Assembly (NCBI GenBank): GCA_958450325.1
Contig: OY288247.1
Span: 61,941,701-62,005,700, forward strand
Direction: 5' to 3'
DNA from: Agrostemma githago
Taxonomy: Eukaryota; Streptophyta; Magnoliopsida; Caryophyllales; Caryophyllaceae
DNA: 64,000 nucleotides
The notes below the pieces were generated by a model that did not search any database, was not told the DNA's origin, and saw only the letters and a list, made by a program, of their open reading frames with translations. Of the stretch, positions 53,233 through 63,878 are shown one piece after another (within the stretch, counting starts at the first letter, position 1; each line of letters begins with the position of its first letter). The position numbers were made by a program, and so were the translations under genes.

Positions 53233-53263
53233 GAGGATGAGCAACTGTTTAGTGTGGGGGATT
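53233..53263 (+). promoter_or_regulatory. 3' polypurine tract of Athila-E
   Basis: GAGGATGAGCAACTGTTT then AGTGTGGGGGATT, immediately before the LTR start TGATGTGTGC. Confidence 0.75.
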
Positions 53264-54090
53264 TGATGTGTGCTAAATTTAGCTAATTTTTCCTCCCATT
53301 TAGACTTGTTTTCCTCCATTTTTGTGAGATTAGAAGATCATCAAAGGATTAGTGACCAATCCGTTGTTTTCTTCATCAAGGCTTCACCTTTATTTACATG
53401 CATCTTCATCTTCCTTATTACTATTTTTCCTCTATTGCTGGTATAATTCTTTTCCTCTCCCTTTTCTCTAGATTGGTTTTTATTCTTGCTCTCTCTTTAT
53501 TGCATCGTTTTCATTGATTTTTCTTGCGTTGTTTTTAGATCGCTTTGTAGTTTCATTTGTTGATCGTAATTTCCTTCGTTGTTTTAGTCTTAATTTCTCT
53601 AGTTTTCATCATTATGCATGTTTTTGATATTATCTCCATTGTTATTGTTTTTGTAGTCTTCTTCATGGATTGTGAGTAGTTTCTTGTTAGGGGGTTAAGG
53701 GAGGAGGATCTTGGGTAATATGAATTGAGGAATTGTGGTTCGGTTGCATGCTTGTTGATGTATCTTGTTTGAGGTTATTGTGTCTTTGTTGATTTAGTTC
53801 GGCCAACTAGATCGACCTTGACTCACTCCTATCAATATGGGGAAACTCGGGGTAGGAGTTACCTTGACTTGAGACTTACCCTTTTTCACCGCGAAAGCGA
53901 GATTTAGATAAGTTGGGTGAAGAAATCAAAAGGTGGCATTCTCCCTCTATTGACTTTGTGACTAACCCCATAATTCCTTGACTCGTAGAACCGAATTTCC
54001 AAATCCCCGACTCCCCCCCAACACCTTTTCCTTATTAATTATTATTCGTCATTTATTGCATCTTAGTTTATTACACTCGACTCAAACCAT
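53264..54090 (+). repeat. Athila-E 3' LTR, internally deleted and 3' truncated
   Basis: It matches the first roughly 60 bp of the solo LTR (48881), then jumps to its position near 49735. About 790 bp containing the dyads and TATA box are missing. The match stops near 54090, so about the last 190 bp are also missing where the hAT sequence begins. Confidence 0.8.
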
Positions 54091-54690
54091 TTACATATCA
54101 AATGTAGTTTATTTGCTTTAATTATTCATCATTTATTCCTTATTAAAGATTTAGAAAGATTTTTTAGTTTATACCAAATATTTATGCTAAGTAGACACCT
54201 AAAGAAATTGCTACCAATAGAATGAAGCTCTGGTGTTTGATTAAAGCATTGCGGTGGCTAGCTCTACAAGCTTTGGCTATGAGAGGTCGAGATGAAAGTG
54301 AGAGTTCAAGTAATCGGAGGAATTTTCTTGGACTTCTGAAACACCAAATCTCATTTAACACTGACATAGTGAGAAATGGTTCAAAGAATGCCACTTACAC
54401 CTCACCAGACATTCAAAAATAAATATTATAGTTTTTGGGAGAGAGTTAAACAGACAATTAAAAAGGAAATTGGCACATCGCCTTTTGCATTATTGTTGAC
54501 GAGGCTGGAGATGTAGCTGGGAAACAACAAATGGCTCTAATTTTGAGATTTATTGATAACCTTGGTCTAGTTAAAGAGCACTTTTTTCACAATCATTCAG
54601 GTTTCAAACACCAATGCTATGACACTGAAAGATAAAGTATTTGAAGTTTTTAAACAGTATTGCTTCGACGTGAAAAAATTACGAGCTCAA

Positions 54691-55149
54691 GTAGGGATGG
54701 CAACGGATCCGGTCCGCACGGATCGGATATGGATACTAAATTGTGAGATCCGTTGGATATGGATCCGGATCCGGATCCGCTATTTTTAAACGGATCTGGA
54801 TCTGGATCTTAATAAGTAAATTCGGATCCGGATCCACAAATCCGTTTTATTAAAAAATTAACAATAATAAAAAACTTAGAACTCTAATTTGTGTTTTTTT
54901 GGTTATTTCTAAGACTTTTTTCTTTTAGTTTATTAATCTTTAATTACGAATCTTTATATTCGAATTTATTTGTAATATTATGAAAATTAATATGGTCGCG
55001 AATACCCTAATTAAAATTTTTGTAGAATTTAAGTAAGAAATTGGATCCGCGGATCCGATCAGGATCCGATCCAGATCCGGCGGATCTGGATCTGGATTTG
55101 CATTTTTGGGATCCGTCGGATCCGGACCGGATCCGGATCCGCTACTAGG
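54691..55149. mobile_element. GGATCCG-rich insertion, probable MITE
   Basis: It interrupts the DUF4371 reading between LRAQ and the next codons. It begins GTAGGGATGGCAACGGATCC and ends GGATCCGGATCCGCTACTAG. Both ends are dense in GGATCC/GGATCCG with an AT-rich middle. The ends form an imperfect inverted repeat, and TAGGGATGGCAA resembles hAT MITE ends. I could not define a clean target duplication. Confidence 0.5.
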
Positions 55150-56230
55150 GGTGATAATTTGATAGTGTCCTTATGCATACTATGTTCATTGTTTTGCGCA
55201 TCGCTTACAGTTGGCACTCGTTGGAGCAGCAAAAGAAGTCATACTAGTGTCCTAGTTCTTCTCCAAATTGTCATTTGTTGTTAATGTGGTTCTTGCATCT
55301 TATAAGAGAGTTGATGAACTTCAGAAGGCTTATTCTAGTGAGATAGATATGTTAATTGAAGATGGAGAGCTTGAAACTGGTATTGGTTTGAATCAAATAA
55401 GCAATTTGCCATGTTGGAGCTCCCATTTGAAGTCTATCTCAAGCCTAATAAAAATGTGTAGTGCTACTTGTTCGGTACTCTATAAGCTTATTGATGAAGG
55501 AGATAAATCTGCTGAATGAGCATAAGCAACCACTGCATTAGACACAATGACCTCTTTTGAATTTATCTTCATTTTGTATCTTATAAAGAAAATTTTAGAG
55601 GTTTCTGACTTACTTTGTCAGACTTTACAGCGAAAAGCTCAAGATATTCTAAATTCATTACACCTTGTTGAGAGTACAAAGGTTCTCTTACAAAAATTAA
55701 GAGACGATGGATGGGAATTTCTCTTAGCTGAAATTGTCGCATTTTGTGAGAAACGCAATATAGAAATCCTTGATATGAACGCTAGATATGTTGAAATAGG
55801 AGGTCGTGCTCGTCATCAAAAGGATCATAACACAACTGAATCCCACTATCGGGCGAATTTAAATTATGCTACAATTGATGTGCAATTACAAGAGTTGAGC
55901 AATAGGTTCAATGAAAAATCAGTAGAGTTGCTAATCTTCAGTTGTGCTTTGGAGCCTAGAGCAAATGGACAATTTTTCAATATGGATGATATTTGTAATC
56001 TTGCCCATAAATTTTATCCTGAGGACTTCACAGATGTTGAGGACGAATTAAGAGTACGATTGCATCATTATGAGGTTGAATTATCTCGAAATGAGGATAT
56101 CAAGATTCTCTCGACCATTTCTGAATTAAGTCAATGGTTGGTGAGTACGAGAAAATTGAATATCTATTCACTTATTTTTAGATTAATAAAACTTCAGTTG
56201 ACTCTCCTTGTATCAACTGCAAGTACTGAA

Positions 56231-57777
56231 TGATAGGCGAATCGTATACCTATCAAAGATAACCGACTACGGTCCAACTAAAAATATAGCTAGGAAAGTC
56301 AGGATCGAATCCTCATGGAGACGAATAAATCTACTTGCAATTAAAGTCTATCTATGTAACCAGTCGGGGGTTTTGTTTGTTTGACTAGTCTAAACGTAGT
56401 GAAGGGAAGAAGAGTAAAGAGAACAAATAACTAAAGTAAACAGAATGAATTAGGGCGAATTTATAAGGAGAGAAAACTAGGATTGTTGGTTCACCATGAA
56501 TTTTATATGGTCACGGTCTAGGTCACTGGTCTATCGCATATATTGGTCTAAGGGGTAGTGAAAAGGTCCTTCTGGTCTGCTATTCACCCTAGCATGCGTC
56601 TAAAGGCTTCTGATCTTATTAGAGCACACTAATGTGTTATAGCATGTCTAACTTTTACCAGGCTTCCGATCTTAGGTTCAAGTTTACCGAATTCAATTAA
56701 ACAATCATGAGAATTAACTGACTAATCGCGATTATATGCTACAATTGACAACTCAGACGCAATATCATTGATAGAACTATAAACTATTTAATGACTACAT
56801 TCAATTTGCAGATCACCTAAATTCTATTTGGGGAAATTAGCTACTCATGGAGGATTTAGCTACAATATTAATAATGATGATAATTAAATTAAGCATAACA
56901 ATAATTCAATCATAAACAATAAGAAAAGATTAAGGAAGAGAAGAGTAAGAAGAAGAGATGAGGTAGGAACAGAGCAAAAATTGATTACCAAATTAAAGGA
57001 GAAATAAAAAGAGGATTCAATCGTCTTAAAGCAATTAAGGACCACCACCCAATGTCATGTTGCCACCAGAAGCAGAACCCCGTAAAACTGAGTTAAGAGA
57101 ATGGAGAAATTAAACCTAAAAGTTGTAGAGTATGAAAGAAGTAAAGTAGAGTGGAGAGGAGAAGAGATTAGAAAAAAATAGAAGGAGAAAAGGAGAAGGA
57201 AATGTCTCTAATTCTAGTCTAATAGTTTCTTAAATACTAAGTTAAAACAAAAGCTCAAAAGTTTTATTAACACTAAACATCAAATTAGGAAAGTGTCGAT
57301 CTTCGCCCAGTCTCAAGAATAGTTGGTCGACTATTTTGGATAGTCGGTTGACTATTTTGTATAGTCGTTCGACTATCTGTGACCTGTTTCCGTTCTCAGC
57401 ACTGCGCGCTCAACTTCAAATGCTTGCCATTTCTATGTTACTTTTTTAAATTAGGCTTTTAATATACCGTTGGAAACCAAAGAGAAAGTTTTTTTCATCG
57501 CAACTTGAATTAGCTCAATTGAAGTTGTAGAACTCAAGATATTTACGTTTTGATTTGACCCGTTTGGAAACGATCATTCTTTTTTCTTATTTCGCATAAG
57601 ATTTCATCTTTAAGCACGATTTTTGGCTTGTTTATGCGTCCACGGGTCCATTTTCTACATAGATGCAAAAGACCACAAAGTATCAAATTTGGGGGAAAAT
57701 AGTAGCCAATGCTACTCGATATGCATAGAAATGTGTGCATAAAAGATGGAATAAACGTATATATTTCGCACGCATCA
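56231..57777 (-). mobile_element. Solo LTR, Athila-like, minus orientation
   Basis: 1,547 bp, TGATAGGCGA to CGCACGCATCA, flanked by CTGAA (56226-56230, 57778-57782). Removing it restores the STERAFS motif of the hAT gene. The first 100 bp on the plus strand (AGGATCGAATCCTCATGGAG) resemble the reversed 3' end of the Athila-1 LTR. Three dyads are present at 57319-57376. Confidence 0.88.
57319..57376. repeat. Dyads ATAGTCG-NN-CGACTAT in the solo LTR
   Basis: Three units start at 57319, 57340 and 57361, exactly 21 bp apart, with spacers GT, GT and TT; one arm base differs in two units. Confidence 0.85.
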
Positions 57778-58005
57778 CTGAACGTGCTTTCTCGATGATG
57801 ATTATTTTAAAGACTACTCTTCGCAATAAGATGGAAGCTGATTTGCTTGAGAGTTGTATGCTTATCAACATTGAACGCGAGATAGCAAAAAGTTTTAGTA
57901 TTGATTCAATTACCAACTGTAATCCCCTAGAAATTACAACGCAATACAGTGGCAGAAACACTGTAGAAGTGGGATTATAACACACTATAGCTATGTCTTG
58001 ATATG

Positions 58006-60165
58006 TGTAGACACCCACATTTTGACCGCCAGGTGTCTATAGTAGTTTCCGACAAACACCCGATGATGATCGGACGCGAACGTGCTTTAATATACTCGGA
58101 TATGGGCTCAAAATCGTGGATATTTGCCTTGGGCTTTTTACGGAGTACAAATTTCACAAAACCAACCTCAAACCCAGGCCCAGTGGGTCATTTCGAGTCA
58201 AATAAGACTAATTTGGGTCGAATCTGACACCAGGGGCAAAACCGTCTTTTAGCGACCGAGTCAAAACCCGGTCAAAGGTATTCCCGAGGCACACGGACCA
58301 GCCGTGTCACTTCACGAGTCCGGCCTAGACTCAAATGCTACAAAAAATCAGCTACGACAAATATTAAACAAATCCGTTTAAGGTAGAATTCGGTCTCAAG
58401 TAGGAATTCTATCTGAACACCGAATCAAACACTCGACCGAGCATGGGATACTCGGCCGAGCAGCCTATTCCAGCCGAGATTCCTTGCCTTCTTCACCAAG
58501 AAACGGAATTCTCGTTCCTTTCAACTTCTTACATTTCCTATCCAAACCGGTATTACTTGTCGTCCAAGCAAGAGTACCTCCTCTCCTATAAATAGGACCC
58601 TCACATACACATACATCGACACAATTCATTCACATTGAACAAATCTACAACTCACAAAGCACACACACTTATTAAACCTCGAGACACATACACGTAGCAT
58701 CGAAAGACCGATAGTGTGACCCGAGACCCGACAAAAAACCGGCTCCCTTAGACACGACACCCTACACGTCCAAACCCAAACCACCCTAACTCACTTACGT
58801 TAACTCGACGCTACTGTGCCCTAGCCACGTTCCGACGAACCCCGATCCGAATAAACAAAAGCATGTAGGTTGAAGGTGAAAATCAAACCCGACTTCCCTT
58901 TCTCTCCCTTCCTTTCTCTCGTCTTTATCGTCGGTCGTTTTTTATGGGTCGTCACATTATTCATTTTATATAATATCGATAATACAAAACTATTTTCATA
59001 CGACAAATATTCTTAAAAATACGATATCGATTCTCTAGTCGAATATCGTATCAAAAGAATTACATTAATCTCGTTGATGCTAGAAATCGTTATGCGATCT
59101 CAAAAACATAATACAACGATTTTTTAAACGCAGAGAGAGTCAAACATCGTTTTTTAGTTTAATTTTACAAAACGATTTTCAAAACTCTTTGATTTCTTTT
59201 CAAAAAAATCATTCCGAGTATTTAATACCGGTTTCATAATCGAATAGTAGATACGACGAATATCGAAAATATTGAGTCGAGTACAAATTATGCAATATTT
59301 GTACGCGATTTAATAAACTCATCGATTTTTCAAAAAATCGACTTCGAAAACAGGCCGAGACGCGAGTCGTGCGCATCCCGGGCGAGTCGCCTGACTCGGG
59401 CGAGTCGCGCAGCAGTCTGGAAAACGCAGCACAGTTTCTTTTTTTATTCTTCGAGCATCGTTTTTTAGACAAAACGGCATTTTTTCAGATCTCGACTTTA
59501 TTTTTATTGACCTAGGTCAACGCGTGTTAATACATCACGCGAATTATCTTTTCAAAACCATGCATATTATCGTATTCATATTTTTATTCGATTTACAAAC
59601 CGTTACTAACTCGTTTGTTCGTGTTTGTAGCAATTTCTTTTCTTTTCGTTTGTTTTATTAGACTAAAACGAACCTCACATGCTAAAATAAAACTTCGACG
59701 TTAATTTTAGTTGCATTAAATCGACTTAGCAACCCATTCAATTATTCACATGCTTAGGAAAAATAATGTTTGCATATCATTTCATCGTTCAACTAACGCG
59801 CGTATTTTAAAATCAAACAATATCCTAGTAGAGGCCGCTAATGTGCGGGCGGGGTTGGGTGTTCTTGGAGAACTTCCCAACACGTACCCTCACCCCTTAC
59901 TCAGAACCTCGGTTTCCGGATGTCCGAAACCATTGGCAACGAAAGTCATTCAATACACGGTATCCGTTAACGTCGGTATCGGTATCAAATGCAAAGGGAC
60001 GAACCCAATAAACTCTGACATCGAAAATGGGCCGTATTTTGTACACGGCCCACTACGACATAGAGTGGGTTCGAACGGGCCCGAACTCCCACAAAGTTCG
60101 GTGGCGACTCCACTTCGATTTAAATTTCAATTCGATCTATTCTCATATGGAGATTCATTAGCCTC
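58006..60165 (+). repeat. LTR A1: A-family LTR, interrupted by CACTA-2
   Basis: It starts TGTAGACACCCACATT like LTR A2. It has dyads ACTCGACCGAGC (58431) and ACTCGGCCGAGC (58450), a TATAAATA box at 58587-58594, a GCGAGTCGC cluster (59350-59410) and the conserved hairpin (59854-59881). It stops at GCCTC, where CACTA-2 starts. The last 50 bp expected from A2 should lie beyond CACTA-2, outside the window. Confidence 0.85.
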
Positions 60166-60391
60166 CACTACAAGAAAAACTATTCCGGGCGTCCACCTTG
60201 TTGGCGTCCTTGGCATATGGGCGCCGACATGGCGTCCGAAAAATCATACGGGCGTCTACAGTCGGACGTCAAAATTGGCGTCCGATTGCATTTTGGAAGG
60301 ACAAAACTCAGGCAGACGGGCGTCCACAGGCGGACGCCATTTGGAGTAATTGGCGTCCACTGGCGGACGCCATTTGGGGTAAAACGGGCGT
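60166..60391. repeat. CACTA-2 5' terminus and subterminal repeats
   Basis: The CACTACAAGAA terminus is followed by about ten GGCGTCC/GGACGCC/GGGCGTC words, the same family as 3840-4228. The last five bases, GGCGT (60387-60391), are the target duplication of LTR A2. Confidence 0.85.
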
Positions 60392-62967
60392 TGTAGACAC
60401 CTACATTTGACCGCCAGGTGTCTATAGCAGTTTCCGACAAACACCCGATGATGATCGGACGCTAACATGCTTTAACGTACTCGGAAATGGGCTCGAAATG
60501 ATGGACATTTGGCCTAGGCATTTTAAGGAGTACAAATCTCACAAAACCAACCTCAAAATCAGGCCCAGTGGGTCGTTTCGAGTCAAATAACACTAATTTG
60601 GGTCGAATCCGACACCGAGGGTAAAACCGTCTTTTAGCGACCGAGTCAAAACCCGGTCAAAGATATTTTCCGAGACCTCCGGACTGACCGTGACATCTCA
60701 CGTGTCCGATTCATACTCCAACTCTGCGAAATCATCCATACAAAAAAATAATAAACAATTCCGTTTAAGTAGAATTCGATCCCGAGTAGGAATCCTATCC
60801 GAGAACCGACTCAGACACTCAACCGAGTGCAACCACTCGGCCAAGTAGTACGTACCAGCCGGTATTCCTCTTTTCTTCTCTTACAAGAAAACAGAATTCT
60901 CGTTCTCCTCAGCTTCTTACTCAAGCGGTAATTCTAGCTCAAACAGGAGTCCTATTCAAAAACCGATTCGAGCATCCGACCGAGTGTAAAACACTCGGCC
61001 GAAACAGTCCAAAACGAGAGCAAATCCACCGGTTTGCCTTTCTTCCTCCACAAGAAAGCGGAATTCTTATTTCCCTCAAATTCCTACATTTCCTATCCCA
61101 AGCGGTAGTCAAACTCTCCCAAGACAAGGTCGGGAATTTCCTATAAATAGCCCCTTGCATCCATCAATTATGGACACCAATTAACCATCAATAATTTACC
61201 GAAATTATACACATACACACACGATTTTTCAGCAATAGTTATCTAGCATCCCGACACACATAATTCCTTAGCATCGTTAGACCGATATTACGTCACAAAC
61301 CCGAAGGAAAACCGGTTCCCATACCCGAGCCTTCACCCGTCCGAACCTTCACCTTAGCCGAACCAAATCTCGACGCTCCCGTGCCTAGCCACATTCCGAC
61401 GAGTCCCGATCCGAGTCAACAAGAGCATGTAGGTTGAGGGTGCAACAAAACCCGATTTCTTCCTTTCTCTCCTTCTCTTTTCTTCGTCCGTTTTTTTTAT
61501 TACGGGTCTAGAGTCGTTTTTTTATTATAATATCGTTATTAACGAAAAACTATTTTCATAACGTATATTCTGAAAAATATGATATCGATTCTTCCATAAT
61601 CGAATATTATATCGAAAGGAATTATATTAAGGTTTCGACGATACTAAAAATCGTTACATCTTTTTTTTCATTAAAAATTCTTTTCTTTTCTCATCCAAAA
61701 CGACTTATTTTACAAAGCTTTTTCAAAACTCATTCTAAATATCTAATATCGATTTCATAATCGAATATTGGATACGACGAATACCGAAAACATGGATCGA
61801 TTACGAGTTAATTCATAATTTGTACGCGATTCATCAAAATAACAATTTTCGAACAAAAATATAAAAACGGACAGACCCACACGCGAGTCGCGCCATGCCC
61901 AGGCGACTCGCGCGCAGGCCTGGAATCCGGGATTTCTTTTTTTACGTTTTCGTTCGTTTTATTATTTATTCTTCGATCGATTTCTAAAAATTTGCACCTT
62001 TTCTAAAAACTATTCCAAGTATTCGATATTAATTTCGTAGTTAACTATCGAATATAAAGAATATCGAAAATATTAAGTCGAGTACGAATCATGCGATATT
62101 CATACGCGATTTAATACGAACTTCAAGTTTTTCGAAAACCGGACCCGAAACAGGCCACCACGCGACCCGCCGGCGTCCCGGGCGAGTCGCGCGGCTGGCT
62201 GTTTGCCGCGGCCCTTTTCCGTATTTTTATTATTTTTTGAACTTCGTTTTTTATACAAAACAACGTTATTTTCAACAATATTTTTCAGATTTCGATTAAT
62301 ATTTATTTTCTCGATTTCGCATATTTATTTTTTGCTATTATTATTTACAAATCGATACTAACTCGTTTGTTTGTTTTGTAGCAAGTTCATTCTTCTATTT
62401 CATTTGTTTTATTATACTAAAACGAATCTCACATGCTAAATATAACTTTGACGTTAATCATTTTGCATGCATTAAACCACTTAGCAACCCATTCAATTCC
62501 TCACATGCTTAGGAAAACAATGTTTGCATATCATTCATCGTATTACTAACGCGCGCATTAAAACGTCATTCGATATCCTAGTAGAGGCCGCTAATGTGCG
62601 GGCGGGGTTGGGTGTTCTTAGTGAACTTCCCAACACGTACCCTCACCCCTTACTCAGAACCGTGGTTTCCGGATGTCCGAAACCATTGGCAACGAGAGTC
62701 ATTCAATATACGATTAACCGCTCCAGTCGGCATCTATATCGATATGCAAAAGGGACGAGCCCAATAAACTCTGACATCGGAAATGGGCCGTGTTTTGTAC
62801 ACGGCCCACTACGACATAGAGTGGGCTCGAACGGTTCCGAATAACCATAAAATTCGGTGGCGACTCCGACTTCGATTTAAATTTCCATTTGACCATCTCA
62901 TGGAGATTCATTCGCCTCCCCAAACCCGCGCGTGGCCGCGTCGGGGTGGACCTATGTCATGTCCACA
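60392..62967 (+). mobile_element. Solo LTR A2 (A family) inside CACTA-2
   Basis: 2,576 bp, TGTAGACACCTACATT to CATGTCCACA, flanked by GGCGT (60387-60391, 62968-62972). The TATAAATA box is at 61142-61149. Imperfect CTCAACCGAGTG/CACTCGGCC dyads occur at 60815-60845 and 60975-61000. GCGAGTCGC/GCGACTCGC clusters are at 61880-61915 and 62155-62195, and the conserved hairpin is at 62607-62634. No internal region or PBS follows, hence a solo LTR. The Tat-lineage assignment is tentative. Confidence 0.92.
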
Positions 62968-62972
62968 GGCGT

Positions 62973-63878
62973 CCACCCATGGCGTCCGACAGTGGACGCC
63001 CGGCGAGCTAGTATTGGCGACATATACTCGCGCACCCCCCTCTCCCCCATCACTCTCTAAAAAAAATTACTCTCTAACTCTCTTCCTTTCCTCGCCGCGC
63101 CATTCCTTCATTCATCTCCTCAATTTTTTCCTAATTTTTGGTATGTTTCTTACTTACTTAGTTGTTATTCATTATATTTAGTTCTTGTTTTCTATTGTTA
63201 TCGTTATTTATTGATAGTTTGCTAGTAAATATTGTTTAGGTCTAAATTTAGATTAGGTTGATTAGTTTAGGCCAAATTCGATTAGGTTGATTAGTTTAGC
63301 CCAAACTCGATTAGGTTGATTAGTTTTCCCCATCACAATTTTGATTAGGGTTTGATCAATTTGGTTGAACTGAGCTACAATGACCTCTAGGGCATTCCGT
63401 GAGTTTTTGTATCACTTAGGACGGACCAAAAGGTGTCGTAATAATGCTGAATTTTCCCGAAACCACTTCTATCTTGATCGGGGTTGTAATTAGGTGTTAG
63501 CGGTGCTTTCGGAGTTTTGATATCTGTATCCAAAAATTTGACCTGTTTTAGCTGTTTTTGTCGGACCTAGGCCATGAATTTTTGTCTTTTGTTTGGTTAT
63601 TTTGGGATTAAATTGATAAATGAGTTAGGGTTTTCGTAAATTGCGATGAAATTTTGATTACATTTGTGATTAAAATCGGTGACTGATTTTTGTAAGGTCA
63701 ATTCTAGAGTAATAAGACATTTGGGTTTACTTCGATGTATTAGGGATTAAATTGAGGAAACTTAGTAAGAGAAATTAAGTTTAAGTTAAATGGTGATTAA
63801 ATTTTCGTTTAGTATGTTACAATTGAAGTTAGGAAAATTAAACTTTAATTTGTTATATATATTTTTTGAACATAGAAA
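62973..63878 (+). other. CACTA-2 leader and 5' untranslated intron
   Basis: The subterminal repeat remainder and a CT-rich leader (63036-63140) are followed by a likely donor (GGTATGTTTCTT near 63139). The acceptor AACATAG lies just before the ATG at 63879. The layout mirrors CACTA-3 at 16456-17069. Confidence 0.5.

Larger units (their letters stand above)
32202..54090 (+). mobile_element. Athila-E: decayed Athila-lineage element, 5' truncated, with three or more insertions
   Basis: It retains most of pol (32202-34905), a dyad block (47359-47712), a broken post-pol ORF, a long 3' non-coding region, a polypurine tract and a damaged 3' LTR (53264 to about 54090). The minus element (35211-47353) and a solo LTR (48881-50727) are inserted in it with clean target duplications. 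The 5' LTR and gag are lost at CACTA-4. Confidence 0.85.
54091..58005 (+). pseudogene. hAT transposase-like gene (DUF4371 / ZMYM1-like), fragmented
   Basis: The remnant begins with the DUF4371 region (LRWLALQALAMRGRDES, NFLGLLKHQISFNTDIV, GTSPF). It resumes after an insertion with YAYYVHCFAHRLQLALVGAA (55178-55240), RWSSH-like WSSHLKSI, FEFIFILYLIKKILEVSDLL, and the region before the C-terminus (LNYATIDVQLQELSNRFNE, FNMDDICNLAHKFYPEDF). The hAT dimerisation block RAFSMMIILKTTLRNKME (57783-57840) follows the inserted solo LTR. Multiple stops and frameshifts (for example 55517 and 55523) disable it. Active relatives cut and paste DNA. No terminal repeats could be assigned. Confidence 0.8.

Noticed and set aside
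60180..60468. ORFs around the CACTA-2 start
   Set aside because: They cross the CACTA-2/LTR A2 boundary and consist of subterminal repeat translations.
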